A DNA stretch of 64,000 nt from Melaminivora jejuensis (GTDB lineage: Bacteria > Pseudomonadota > Gammaproteobacteria > Burkholderiales > Burkholderiaceae_C), in NCBI RefSeq assembly GCF_017811175.1, contig NZ_JACWIJ010000002.1:2480001-2544000 (forward strand), read 5' to 3'. Both the position numbers and the translations under genes were made by a program. A model generated the notes under the pieces. The model saw nothing but the letters and a program-made list of their open reading frames with translations, was not told the DNA's origin and searched no databases. Position 1 is the stretch's first letter; each line of letters begins with the position of its first letter. Shown one piece after another: positions 1-9,034 of this stretch.

Positions 1-990
1 GGCGCGCAGCTCGTCGAGGAACAGCGGGCCGATCAGCTTGAGGATGTTTTCCTCGCTGGTGTAGTGCGCGCCCAGGTTGCGCCGGGCGCCGGCGTCCATG
101 ATGCTCTGGAACAGGCTGCCGAAAATCGCCGGGCTGATGGCCGACCAGTCCAGCGCGCAGGCGTCCAGCAGCGCCTCACGCGTGGGCGCGTCGAACTCGG
201 CCAGCGGCAGCATCTCGGCAAACAGCCGCCCGTTGATGTAGGGGAAGGCGGCGAGTTGCTCGTCCAGGTTCTTGCTGCGCTGCGCCTCGGGCGTGTTGAG
301 CACCTGAAAAAACTGCGCCAGCCGCGCGCCGGTGTCGCTGCCGTCGGCGGCGGTGCGCTCCTCGATCAGGTCGCGAAAGCCCTGCGCCGGGAAAATCGCC
401 GTGTCGTCGGCGAACAGGCAAAACAGCAGGCGCACCAGCAGCACCTCCAGCGCATGGCCGCCGTAGCCGCTGGCCTTGAGCGCATCGTGCAGCCGGCCCA
501 TGCGCTCGGCAGCGCGGATGTTGACGGGGTTTTGCGGCGTGATGACCTGCGCCCTGTAGCCGGCGATGAAGCCGAACCAGCGCACGTGCTGGTGCAGGTC
601 TTGCAGGGCGAAGGTGATCTCGCGCCGGCTGTCCAGGTCGATCACGCGGAAACTGGCGAAGTCGCACAGCACCAGGGTGTGCGGCAGGTCGCGCTCGGGC
701 AGGCCGGGGAAGTAGTCCATGGCTTGGTCGAAGGCCGGCGAAAGCGGCTTGCCGCGCGACTTGTGCTCGACCAGCAACTCGCCGGGCCACAACAGATCGA
801 CCCAGCCCTGGCCGCCGCCGTGCTTCTTGACGGCGTGCTCGAAGCTGGCCACGCGGCGGTTGGTGATGCCAAAGACCTCGAAGAAATCGATCCAGAACGG
901 GATGGACTGCTGCTTTTCCTCGCTGGCGTCCTGCCAGCGGCGCGAGAAGGCCAGGGCGCGGGATTTGATCTCGTTCCAGGACAGGGGCAT
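1..990 (-). CDS. MmeI-family (type IIG/IIL) restriction-modification enzyme, N-terminal part
   Basis: The gene runs off the left edge; 330 residues are visible. Members of this family are single polypeptides that cut DNA and methylate it with S-adenosylmethionine. The start is the ATG at 990 (MPLSWNEIK). Residues about 65-85 show WVDLLWPGELLVEHKS, the D...ExK nuclease motif of the family. Further on come CDFASFRVIDL, LLFCLFADDTAIF and, at the end, FGSLFQSIMD followed by LGAHYTSEENILK, the helical linker that leads into the methyltransferase. The methyltransferase and target-recognition domains lie outside the window. No disruption is seen in the visible part. The ribosome-binding site is weak. 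It is divergent from the kinase gene at 1148. Assignment is by recalled family sequence; specificity cannot be read. Confidence 0.85.
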   Translation of the reverse strand, partial: MPLSWNEIKSRALAFSRRWQDASEEKQQSIPFWIDFFEVFGITNRRVASFEHAVKKHGGGQGWVDLLWPGELLVEHKSRGKPLSPAFDQAMDYFPGLPERDLPHTLVLCDFASFRVIDLDSRREITFALQDLHQHVRWFGFIAGYRAQVITPQNPVNIRAAERMGRLHDALKASGYGGHALEVLLVRLLFCLFADDTAIFPAQGFRDLIEERTAADGSDTGARLAQFFQVLNTPEAQRSKNLDEQLAAFPYINGRLFAEMLPLAEFDAPTREALLDACALDWSAISPAIFGSLFQSIMDAGARRNLGAHYTSEENILKLIGPLFLDELRA

Positions 991-1147
991 GGCGCAATCC
1001 GTTCGCAACTCAGACAAGGGCAGGCCGGGCGCAGGGGCCGGGCAGGGTTGCGCCGCATTCTCGCCGCGTCCTGTGTCCGGGCAAGTTTGCTGTAACCGAA
1101 GGCTTCCATACTGCCCATCCATCCCAGCCCGCCCCGCAGCCCCGACC

Positions 1148-2638
1148 ATGAAACTGCTCGCCCCCGGCACCGAAATCGACGGCTTCACCGTGCATGAGTG
1201 CATCCACTCGGGCGGCATGGCGCACATTTACCGCGTGGGCTATGCCCATGCGGCGCGCGATCCGGGCTTTCCCATGGCCATGAAGATCCCGCGCATGACG
1301 GTGCGCGACGGCGCCGAGAACATCGTCAGCTTCGAGGTCGAGCTGGCCATCCTGCCGACCCTGAGCGGCTCGCACGTGCCGCGCTTCGTGGCTGCGGGCG
1401 ACTTGCTGCGCCTGCCCTATCTGGTCATGGAGTACGTTCCCGGCCACACGCTGCAGCACTGGCTGGACGCGCACCCAGCTAGTGACCGCGCGGCGCGCAG
1501 CCCGCAGGCGATCGCCCGCATCGGCGCGGCGCTGGCCATGGCCGCGCACAGCCTGCATGAGCAAAACGTCTGCCACCTGGACTTGAAGCCGGCCAACGTC
1601 CTGCTGCGCCCCGATGGCAGCGTGGTGCTGCTGGACTTTGGCCTGTCGTGCCACGCGCACTACCCCGATCTGCTGGCCGAGGAGCTACGCAAGGCCGTCG
1701 GCTCGCCGGCCTGGATCGCGCCCGAGCAGGTGGTGGGCGTGCGCGGCGATCTGAGGAGCGACATCTTCGCCATCGGCGTGATGCTCTACGAGATGGCCAC
1801 GGGCGAGTTGCCCTTTGGCGCGCCGGCCACGGCGGGCGGCCTGCGCCAGCGCCTGTGGATGACGCCGCAGCCGCCGCGCGCGCACCGCTCCGATCTGCCC
1901 GAGTGGTTGCAGGAGGTCATCCTGCGCTGCCTGGAGCCGGTGGCGGCGGCGCGCCATCCGTCGGCGGCGCACCTGGCATTCGATCTGGCCAACCCCGGGC
2001 AGGTCGCCATCACCGAGCGCGGCCAGCGCACGCGCGGGCCGGGCCTGCGCCGGCATTTCAAGCGCTGGCTGCGCGCGGCGGGGATGCACTATGAACCCAG
2101 CGCGCTGCCGCACGACCAGATCGAGCGCTCGCCCATCGTCATGGTGGCGGTGCCGCACGACGATGTGAGCGACGCCACGCTGTACTCGCTGCGCGAGGCG
2201 GTGGCGCGCTCGCTGGGCATCCGCCCGGGGGCGCGGCTGGCCTGCGTCACGGTGATCTCGGGCGCGGCGGCGAGCAACTCGGATACCGAGCGCAGCGAAA
2301 CCGCGCTGCGCCGCCTGCACCTGGCGCGCCTGAAGACATGGGCGCAGCCGCTGCCGCTGGCGCAGCACAGCGTGAGCTACCACGTGCTGGAGGCGGGCGA
2401 CGTGGCGCAGGCGCTGTTGCGCTATGCCGAGGGCAACCGGGTGGGCCTCATGATCCTGGGCGCGGCCACGCACGGGCTGCAGATGCAGCGCTTCATCGAC
2501 ACCGTGCCGATGCGCGTGGCGCGCGATGCGCCGTGTACGGTGATTCTGGTCAAGCAGCAGCTGCCGTTCGATGTGCTGGGCAGCGGTGCGCATGGTGACA
2601 ATGCCGGGCATGAATCTGCCCCCGCTTCCGACCGGTGA
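1148..2638 (+). CDS. Serine/threonine protein kinase fused to a universal stress protein domain
   Basis: 496 residues. The N-terminal half is a Hanks-type kinase: glycine loop SGGMAHIYRV (21-30), Lys46 in AMKIP, catalytic loop HLDLKPAN (143-150), DFG (163-165) and APE (191-193). The first catalytic-loop position is HLD rather than HRD. Residues from about 328 (SPIVMVAVPHDD) to 480 form a UspA-like alpha/beta domain ending ILGAATHG and then CTVILVKQ. There is no membrane segment, so it is cytoplasmic. The start MKLLAPGTE is preferred over the upstream in-frame ATG at 719, whose extra residues do not look like protein. The 3' end overlaps the next kinase gene by about 47 bases. It presumably phosphorylates protein targets under stress; substrates are unknown. 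Confidence 0.85.
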   Translation: MKLLAPGTEIDGFTVHECIHSGGMAHIYRVGYAHAARDPGFPMAMKIPRMTVRDGAENIVSFEVELAILPTLSGSHVPRFVAAGDLLRLPYLVMEYVPGHTLQHWLDAHPASDRAARSPQAIARIGAALAMAAHSLHEQNVCHLDLKPANVLLRPDGSVVLLDFGLSCHAHYPDLLAEELRKAVGSPAWIAPEQVVGVRGDLRSDIFAIGVMLYEMATGELPFGAPATAGGLRQRLWMTPQPPRAHRSDLPEWLQEVILRCLEPVAAARHPSAAHLAFDLANPGQVAITERGQRTRGPGLRRHFKRWLRAAGMHYEPSALPHDQIERSPIVMVAVPHDDVSDATLYSLREAVARSLGIRPGARLACVTVISGAAASNSDTERSETALRRLHLARLKTWAQPLPLAQHSVSYHVLEAGDVAQALLRYAEGNRVGLMILGAATHGLQMQRFIDTVPMRVARDAPCTVILVKQQLPFDVLGSGAHGDNAGHESAPASDR

Positions 2639-3686
2639 GCCAGCCGCTGCGCCTGGCGCTTTTGCCCATCCCTACGCCTCGCTCACCCCCGACGTGGTGC
2701 TGGACGCCCTGGGCCACATCGGCCTGCACGGCGACGGGCGCCTGATGGCGCTGGCCTCGTACGAGAACCGCGTCTATCAGGTGGTGCTGGAGGACGGCAG
2801 CCGGGTGGTGGCCAAGTTCTACCGCCCCGGGCGCTGGAGCGCGACGCACATCCTGGAGGAGCACGCCTTTGCCCTGGAGCTGGCGCGCGCCGAGGTGCCG
2901 GTGGTGGCGCCCCTGGTGCTGGCGGGCAGCAGCCTGCACACGCACGCGGGCTTTGTGTTTTCCGTCAGCCCCTGGCGCGGCGGGCGCCAGCCGGAGCTGG
3001 ATGATTTCGAGACGCTGGAGTGGATTGGTCGCTTCATCGCGCGGCTGCACAACGTGGGCGCGGCGCAGCCCTTCGCGCAGCGCCCAGCGCTGGACGTGGC
3101 CAGCTTCGGCCAGGAGCCGCGCGAGTGGCTGCTGGCGCACCAGGCGATTGCGCCCGAGCACGTCGCAGCCTGGCGCGAGGTCTGTGATACAGCTTTGAAA
3201 ATGATAGCTGACAGCGCTTGTCCAGAGCGGGTTTCAGGCAGTTTTTGCTTGAAAGATGCCACCGTGCTGCGCCTGCACGGCGACTGCCACCCGGGCAACA
3301 TCCTGTGGACGCCGCCGGACGCGGACGGCCTGGGCGGCGGGCCGCATTTCGTCGATCTGGACGATGCGCGCATGGGGCCGGCGGTGCAGGATTTGTGGAT
3401 GCTGCTGTCGGGCGATCGGCGCCAGCGCACGCTGCAGCTGTCGGCGCTGCTCGACGGCTATGAGCAGCTGCGCGCGTTCGACCGGCGCGAACTGCGCCTG
3501 ATCGAGCCGCTGCGCACGCTGCGCCTGATCCACTACAGCGCCTGGCTGGCGCGGCGCTTTGCGGCGGGCGACCCCACTTTTGCCATCCACTTTCCGTGGT
3601 TCGGCACGGCGCAGTACTGGGGCGAGCAGGTGCAGCTGCTGCGCGGGCAGATCGAGGCGATGGGCGAGGAGCCGCTGAACGCCTGA
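2592..3686 (+). CDS. srkA: SrkA/YihE-like stress response kinase carrying an in-frame repeat insertion
   Basis: About 364 residues from ATG 2592; ATGs at 2571, 2601 and 2610 are also possible. This is an aminoglycoside-phosphotransferase-fold Ser/Thr kinase similar to E. coli SrkA (about 328 residues), which protects cells from stress-induced death. Visible are YENRVYQVVLEDG, VVAKFYRPGRWS, the catalytic loop LHGDCHPGNILW and the metal motif FVDLDDA with GPAVQDLWMLL. Residues about 200-222, just before the catalytic loop, are encoded by a copy of the dispersed repeat (3190-3256, reverse orientation). That stretch, rich in Cys, Ser and Lys, looks foreign to the family. The downstream motifs remain in frame, so the gene is probably functional. 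Confidence 0.88.
   Translation: MVTMPGMNLPPLPTGEPAAAPGAFAHPYASLTPDVVLDALGHIGLHGDGRLMALASYENRVYQVVLEDGSRVVAKFYRPGRWSATHILEEHAFALELARAEVPVVAPLVLAGSSLHTHAGFVFSVSPWRGGRQPELDDFETLEWIGRFIARLHNVGAAQPFAQRPALDVASFGQEPREWLLAHQAIAPEHVAAWREVCDTALKMIADSACPERVSGSFCLKDATVLRLHGDCHPGNILWTPPDADGLGGGPHFVDLDDARMGPAVQDLWMLLSGDRRQRTLQLSALLDGYEQLRAFDRRELRLIEPLRTLRLIHYSAWLARRFAAGDPTFAIHFPWFGTAQYWGEQVQLLRGQIEAMGEEPLNA
3190..3256 (-). repeat. Dispersed repeat, copy 1 (inside srkA)
   Basis: On the minus strand this reads GAAACCC, then GGACAAGCGCTGTCAGCTATCATTTTC. It is a member of the eleven-copy family, here translated in frame in the opposite sense. Confidence 0.85.
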
Positions 3687-3717
3687 CCGCCGCGTGTCAG
3701 GTCATCACTTGAGGGCA

Positions 3718-4637
3718 TCACTTGAGCCGATACCAGACGCCGCGCCCGCTGCCATGCAGCTCCAGATGGTTGCGCTCGGTCAGGTCGCGAAAATGTTGCT
3801 TGAGGGTATTGCGGCTGGCTCCGGTCAGCTTGATGGCGTCCATCATCGTGACACGCCCGTGCTCCCTGGCGAACTCCACGATCTGCAAGGACAGCTCGGG
3901 CAGCGTGGCCAGCACGAGCCGTTCGCGCTCCACCTTTTTTTCCAGGCGCCGCACTTGCTCGGCCAGCGAGCGCAGGAAGAACATCAGCCACGGCTGCCAG
4001 TCGGGGCTTCGGTGCGGATGCTGCTCTGGGTCTGGCGCAGCGCCAGATAGTAGGCCTCCTTGTTCAGCTCGATCACGCTCTCCAGCGAGCTGTACGGCAC
4101 ATAGGCGTAACCGGCCTGGAGCAGCAGCAGGGTGGTCAATACACGGCTCAGGCGTCCGTTGCCATCCTGGAAGGGGTGGATCTCCAGAAACACCACGACG
4201 AAGATGGCGATGATCAGCAGAGGGTGCAGCTGCCCCTTGCCTTGCTCATCGTTCACCCATGACAGCAGCTCAGCCATCAACCTCGGTGTATCGAATGGCG
4301 TGGCCGTCTCGAAGACCACCCCGAGTTGCCGCCCGCTCTCATCGAAGGCGGCGACACTGTTCGAGTGGGTCTTGTACCGCCCCCGGTGGCGGGCATCCTT
4401 TTCGCTGTGGCGCAGCAGGATCTGGTGCAGCTGCTTGACGTGGTTTTCGTTGAAGGGAATGTCCTGCCAGGCACTGAAGACCAGATCCATCAGCTCAGCG
4501 TAGCCGGCCACCTCCTGCTCGTCGCGCGTGTCGAAAGATTGGATGGATAGGTTGGAGAGCAGGCGCTCCACCTCACGGTTGGTCAGCCTGCTGCCCTCGA
4601 TGCGGGTGGAGGAGCCAATGCTCTCGATGGTCGCCAC
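3718..4637 (-). pseudogene. Fic family protein, N-terminally truncated and frameshifted
   Basis: Fic enzymes transfer AMP, or occasionally another moiety, to target proteins. The first piece (GTG 4637 to 3984) carries the complete core HPFQDGNGRLSR. Near its start is the inhibitory-helix motif SSTRIEG, of the (S/T)xxxE(G/N) type. Reading breaks at a CCCC run (plus 4003-4006). One added base would continue EAPDWQPWLMFFLRSL into the second piece (3984-3718), a winged-helix tail with LTGASRNTLKQHF. The N-terminus is also short. The same frame begins directly after the htpG stop at 4659 with SLSALRRVATIESIG, whereas homologs as I recall them have about 40 more residues. The frameshift could be a base-calling error; the missing N-terminus is harder to explain that way. 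Confidence 0.72.
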
Positions 4638-4658
4638 CCGCCGCAGCGCCGAAAGACT

Positions 4659-6626
4659 TCAGACCAGCAACGCATTCACCCGGCGCACGTAGGCCGCCGG
4701 GTCTTGCGGCAGGCCGCCTTCGGCCAGCAGGGCCTGGTCGAACAGGATGTGCGCCAGGTCGTGGAAATGCACGCTGCCATCGAGCTTCTTGACCAGCGGA
4801 TGCTCGGGGTTGACTTCCAGCACCGGCTTGGACTCGGGCGCGCTCTGGCCAGCCTGCTTGAGCAATCGCGCCAGCTGCGTGCTCATGCCGTGCTCCTGCA
4901 CTACCAGGCAGGCGGGCGAATCGACCAGGCGCGTGGTGGCGCGCACGTCCTCGGCCTTGTCCTTGAGCGCCTCTTTCAACTTGGCCAGCAGCGGCTTGAA
5001 GGCCTCGGCTGCCTCCTCGGCGGCCTTTTTTTCCTCCTCGTCCTGCAGCTTGCCCAGATCGACCGCGCCCTTGGCGACTGACTGCAGCGGCGTGCCGTCG
5101 AAGTCGTGCAGATAGCCCAGCGCCCACTCATCGACCCGGTCGGTCATGAGCAGCACCTCGATACCCTTTTTCTTGAAGATCTCCAGCTGCGGGCTGTTCC
5201 TGGCCGCCGCCAGGGTGTCGGCGGTGATGTAGTAGATGGCCTCCTGGCCATCCTTCATGCGCGCCTTGTAGTCCTGCAGGGACACGCTCACGGCGTCGCT
5301 GGTGGTCGAGGCAAAGCGCAAGAGCTTGGCGATGCGCTCGCGGTTGGCGAAGTCCTCGCCCAAACCTTCCTTGAGCACCGCGCCGAACTCGGCCCAGAAC
5401 TGGCTGTACTTGCCCTCCTTGGCCTTGTCTTCCTCGCTGACCACGTCGGTCACGCCGTCCTGGCCCTCGCCAGCATCGTGCCGGTCGTGGCGTGCCAGGT
5501 CTTCCAGCATGGACAGCACGCGCTTGGTGGAGCCATCCCGGATCAGGCGCACGTCGCGCGATTCCTGCAGCAGCTCGCGGCTGACGTTGAGCGGCAGGTC
5601 GCTGGAATCGATCACGCCCTTGACGAAGCGCAGGTAGCTGGGCATCAGGCTTTCCGCGTCGTCCATGATGAACACGCGCTTGACATACAGCTTCACGCCG
5701 GCGGCCTTGTCGCGGTTCCACAGGTCGAAGGGCGCCTTGGCCGGGATGTACAGCAGCTGCGTGTACTCGGTGTTGCCCTCGACGCGGTTGTGGCTCCAGG
5801 CCAGCGGGTTCTCGTGGTCGTGGGCAATCGTCTTGTAGAAGTCCTGGTACTGCTCGTCGGTGATGTCTTTTTTCGGGCGCGTCCACAGGGCGCTGGCCTT
5901 GTTGACCGTCTCCCACTCGCCGGTCTTGACCATCTCGCCGGGCTCGCCCTCCTTGTCCGACTCCTTCCACTCCTCCTTTTCCATCAGGATGGGCAGGCTG
6001 ATGTGGTCGGAATACTTGGCGATGACCTGCTTGAGCTTCCAGGCGTTCAGGAACTCGTCGGCATCACCCCGCAGGTGCAGGATGACGCTGGTGCCGCGCT
6101 GGCTGCGCTCGATCTGCTCGACCTCGAAGTCACCCGCGCCAGCGCTCATCCAGCGCACGCCCTCGGACGCCGGCAGGCCGGCGCGGCGGCTCTCCACCGT
6201 GATGCGGTCGGCCACGATGAAGCCCGAGTAAAAGCCCACGCCGAACTGGCCGATCAGCTGGCCCTGCTCGCTGGCGCTGGCCTGCTGGTCACCCGTCAGG
6301 CGACTCATGAAGTCCTTGGTGCCACTCTTGGCGATGGTGCCCAGGTGCTCGATGGCCTCTTGCTGGCTCATGCCGATGCCGTTGTCGGCAATGGTGATGG
6401 TGCGCGCCGCCTTGTCGAAGGACACGCGCACCTCCAGGCTGGGCTGGTCTTCGTACAGTTCGGGCTGGTTCAGCGCCTCGAAGCGCAGCTTGTCGCAGGC
6501 GTCGGAGGCGTTGGAGACCAGCTCGCGCAGGAAGATTTCCTGATTGGAGTACAGCGAGTGCGTGACCAGGTGCAGCAATTGGGCGACTTCGGCCTGGAAG
6601 GAGTGCTGTTGTTTGGTGTTGCTCAT
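4659..6626 (-). CDS. htpG: Molecular chaperone HtpG (bacterial Hsp90)
   Basis: 655 residues. ATP-dependent cytosolic chaperone that refolds or holds client proteins. The GHKL ATPase domain is clear at the N-terminus: [25 protein letters not shown], then [11 protein letters not shown] and [11 protein letters not shown]. The middle domain shows [17 protein letters not shown] and LNVSRELLQ. The C-terminal dimerisation domain ends [14 protein letters not shown] 6626 ([10 protein letters not shown]) is chosen because it gives the usual HtpG N-terminus; residues encoded further upstream in frame do not belong. The stop is immediately followed in the same frame by the fic remnant. Confidence 0.97.
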   Translation of the reverse strand: MSNTKQQHSFQAEVAQLLHLVTHSLYSNQEIFLRELVSNASDACDKLRFEALNQPELYEDQPSLEVRVSFDKAARTITIADNGIGMSQQEAIEHLGTIAKSGTKDFMSRLTGDQQASASEQGQLIGQFGVGFYSGFIVADRITVESRRAGLPASEGVRWMSAGAGDFEVEQIERSQRGTSVILHLRGDADEFLNAWKLKQVIAKYSDHISLPILMEKEEWKESDKEGEPGEMVKTGEWETVNKASALWTRPKKDITDEQYQDFYKTIAHDHENPLAWSHNRVEGNTEYTQLLYIPAKAPFDLWNRDKAAGVKLYVKRVFIMDDAESLMPSYLRFVKGVIDSSDLPLNVSRELLQESRDVRLIRDGSTKRVLSMLEDLARHDRHDAGEGQDGVTDVVSEEDKAKEGKYSQFWAEFGAVLKEGLGEDFANRERIAKLLRFASTTSDAVSVSLQDYKARMKDGQEAIYYITADTLAAARNSPQLEIFKKKGIEVLLMTDRVDEWALGYLHDFDGTPLQSVAKGAVDLGKLQDEEEKKAAEEAAEAFKPLLAKLKEALKDKAEDVRATTRLVDSPACLVVQEHGMSTQLARLLKQAGQSAPESKPVLEVNPEHPLVKKLDGSVHFHDLAHILFDQALLAEGGLPQDPAAYVRRVNALLV

Positions 6627-6688
6627 AGTGCGTTGGTGGAACGAGAAAGAAAACGACGAGGGCAGCGCCCTGGCCTCCCTCACCCCAG

Positions 6689-6712
6689 CCCTCTCCCGCA
6701 CGCGGGAGAGGG
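6689..6712. repeat. REP-like perfect hairpin between htpG and the amidase gene
   Basis: CCCTCTCCCG, loop CACG, then CGGGAGAGGG: a perfect 10-bp stem with flanking CTCACCCCAG and GGGCGAAAG. This resembles the short extragenic palindromes common in high-GC proteobacteria. It lies in the divergent promoter interval 6627-6799. Confidence 0.75.
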
Positions 6713-6799
6713 GGCGAAAGCCAGCGCCGGCGTACAGCGAAGCCATGTGGGGGCGCGGCGGGTGGCTTCAAGGGCGCTCGCGTGCGGCACACTCGCCGC

Positions 6800-8104
6800 A
6801 TGACGACACCCCACAGCAACTGCACTGAACGCACCGAGCGCGCCCTGGCCGCCATCGAGGCCACCGGCGACGAAGGCCGGCGGATTTTCACCCGCGTTTA
6901 CACCGACGCGGCCTTGGCAGCCGCGCGCGCCGCCGACGAGCGCGCGGCGCAGGGCATCAGCCTAGGGCCGCTCGATGGCCGCATCGTCTCCATCAAGGAT
7001 TTGCTCGACGTGGCGGGCGAGCCGACCACAGCCGGCTCCGCCGTGCTCAAGAATGCCCCGCCTGCCCGGCAGGACGCCGCCGTGGTGCAGCGCCTGCGTG
7101 CGGCGGGCTGCGTGATCGTTGGCAAGACCAACATGACCGAGTTCGCCTTCTCGGGCATCGGCATCAATCCGCACTACGGAACGCCGGGCAACGCGCACGA
7201 CGCCAGCCGCATCCCTGGCGGCTCGTCCAGCGGCGCGGGGGTCAGCGTGGTACGCGGCATGGCCGAGATCGCCATCGGCACGGACACGGGCGGCTCCATT
7301 CGCATCCCGGCGGCCCTGGCCGGCATCGCCGGCTTCAAGCCGACGCAATCGCGCGTGCCGCGCGATGGCGCCTTGCCCCTGTCGTACACGCTGGACACCA
7401 TCGGCCCGCTGGCGGCCAGCGTGGAGGACTGCGCGCGCGCCGACGCCGTGCTCTCGGGCAACGCCTGGCAGCCGCTACCGGCACGCCAGGTGGCCGGCCT
7501 GCGTGTGGGAGTGCCGCGCGGCTGGCTGCTGTCGGAGGCGGAGGGCGCCGTGCTGGCCGCCTTCGAGCAGGCGCTGGCGCGGCTGTCCGGCGCTGGCGCG
7601 CGCGTGCAAGACCTGCAGCTCGACGACTGGCTGATGGCGCCGGCGCGCGTGCAGCAAGGCGGCTCGCTGGCATCCGCCGAGGCGGCGCACATCCACCGCG
7701 CGCTGCTGGAGGGCGCGCCCGGGCAGCTCGACGCGCGCGTGCTGGCGCGCATCCAGCCGGGCCTGAGCGTGCCCGCCCCGCACTACGTCGGCGTGCTGCA
7801 GGAGCGCGCCCGGCTGCAGCGCGAGTTCGACGCCGAACTGCTGGACGTGGACTTGCTGGCCCTGCCCACCGTGCCCATCGTGGCCCCGCGCATCGACGCG
7901 CTGCAGGCGGACGACGCGGCCTTCATGCGCGCCAACGCGCTGGTGCTGCGCAATCCGTCGGTCTTCAACTTCTACGATCTGCCGGCACTGTCGCTGCCTG
8001 CCGGACGGGCGGGCGGCCTGCCCTTCGGCCTGATGCTGGTGGCGCAGCGCGGGCGCGACCGGGAGCTGCTGGCGCTGGCGGCGGCTATCGAGCAGCTGGG
8101 CTGA
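6800..8104 (+). CDS. Amidase signature family enzyme
   Basis: 434 residues from ATG 6800; an in-frame ATG at 6782 is possible. Hydrolyses a carboxamide through a Ser-cisSer-Lys triad. Lys is in IVSIKDLLDVAG, cis-Ser in IPGGSSSGAG, and the nucleophile Ser in GTDTGGSIRIPAAL. Length and motif order match GatA/AtzF-like amidases. No gatC or gatB is nearby, so a free-standing hydrolase is more likely than the tRNA amidotransferase subunit. Substrate is unknown. It is convergent with the pirin pair. Confidence 0.88.
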   Translation: MTTPHSNCTERTERALAAIEATGDEGRRIFTRVYTDAALAAARAADERAAQGISLGPLDGRIVSIKDLLDVAGEPTTAGSAVLKNAPPARQDAAVVQRLRAAGCVIVGKTNMTEFAFSGIGINPHYGTPGNAHDASRIPGGSSSGAGVSVVRGMAEIAIGTDTGGSIRIPAALAGIAGFKPTQSRVPRDGALPLSYTLDTIGPLAASVEDCARADAVLSGNAWQPLPARQVAGLRVGVPRGWLLSEAEGAVLAAFEQALARLSGAGARVQDLQLDDWLMAPARVQQGGSLASAEAAHIHRALLEGAPGQLDARVLARIQPGLSVPAPHYVGVLQERARLQREFDAELLDVDLLALPTVPIVAPRIDALQADDAAFMRANALVLRNPSVFNFYDLPALSLPAGRAGGLPFGLMLVAQRGRDRELLALAAAIEQLG

Positions 8105-8134
8105 GGGCGGAGCATTTCGGCTGCCGCCGCCGGT

Positions 8135-9034
8135 TCAGGACATGGCCGGGGCACTGGGCCGGGGCCCATCAGGCAGCGGGATGAATTCCTGGTCGTCGGC
8201 GTCGGGCAGCTTCATGCGACCGGCCTCCCAGTCGGCAGCGGCCTGGGCCAGCCGCTCTTTCGACGACGACACGAAATTCCAGTAGATGAAGCGCTCGCCA
8301 ACCGGCTCGCCCCCCAGCGCCATCACCGTGGCCGGCTCCACGGCGCGCAGCCTGCAGGCATCCGCGCCCAGCACCAGCATCTGCCCAGCCCCATAGCGCT
8401 GGCCGCCGACCTCGACCGCGCCGGTCGCCACGTACAGCGCGCGCTCGGCGTGGCCTGACGGGATTTCCGCCGTGGCCCCGGCCTGCATATCCAGGTGCGC
8501 GTAGAACAGCGGCGAATGCGTGGCCGCGCCCGCCGTCAGGCCATAGGCGCTGCCGGCGATCAGCCGGCCTTCGACGCCGCCCTCGCTCCACTGCGGCAGG
8601 TCGCAGCCTTCGTGGTGCGAGAACGACGGCTCGGCCTCCTCATATTCCTTGGGCAGCGCCACCCAGGCCTGGATGCCGTGCAGGTGGTCGCCCACGGCGC
8701 GGGCGCGCTCGAAGCGCTCGCTGTGCGTGATGCCGCGCCCGGCGGTCATCCAGTTGACCTCGCGCGGGCGAATCGCCTGGGTGGAGCCGACGCTGTCGCG
8801 GTGCATCATCTCGCCGGCGAACAGATAGGTCACGGTGGACAGGCCGATATGCGGGTGCGCTCGCACATCGACGCTGCGATCCACGCCGGCGGCCAGGTCG
8901 AGCGGCCCCATGTGGTCGAAAAAGATGAACGGCCCGACCATGCGCCGCCTGGCAAAGGGCAGCACGCGCCCGACCTCGAAGCCGCCGCCCAGGCTGCGCC
9001 GGCGCTGCCCGATGACCATGTCCACTGCGCTCAT
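8135..9034 (-). CDS. Pirin family protein (second of a pair)
   Basis: 299 residues, a bicupin. The N-terminal cupin has the metal-binding pattern VDVRAHPHIGLSTVTYLFAGE, then HRDSVG and a later ITHSER, typical of pirins. Members include quercetinase-like dioxygenases and redox-sensing regulators, so the exact role is open. The ATG overlaps the stop of the upstream pirin (ATGA at 9031-9034), which implies translational coupling. Confidence 0.88.
   Translation of the reverse strand: MSAVDMVIGQRRRSLGGGFEVGRVLPFARRRMVGPFIFFDHMGPLDLAAGVDRSVDVRAHPHIGLSTVTYLFAGEMMHRDSVGSTQAIRPREVNWMTAGRGITHSERFERARAVGDHLHGIQAWVALPKEYEEAEPSFSHHEGCDLPQWSEGGVEGRLIAGSAYGLTAGAATHSPLFYAHLDMQAGATAEIPSGHAERALYVATGAVEVGGQRYGAGQMLVLGADACRLRAVEPATVMALGGEPVGERFIYWNFVSSSKERLAQAAADWEAGRMKLPDADDQEFIPLPDGPRPSAPAMS

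Noticed and set aside
176..1118. Long alternative open frames over the first gene
   Set aside because: They are Arg/Ala/Pro-rich shadows; only the frame starting at 990 gives a recognisable protein family.
719..1147. Longer N-terminus for the kinase-Usp gene
   Set aside because: The extra residues overlap the restriction-enzyme gene on the other strand and show no kinase features; the ATG at 1148 fits the domain start.
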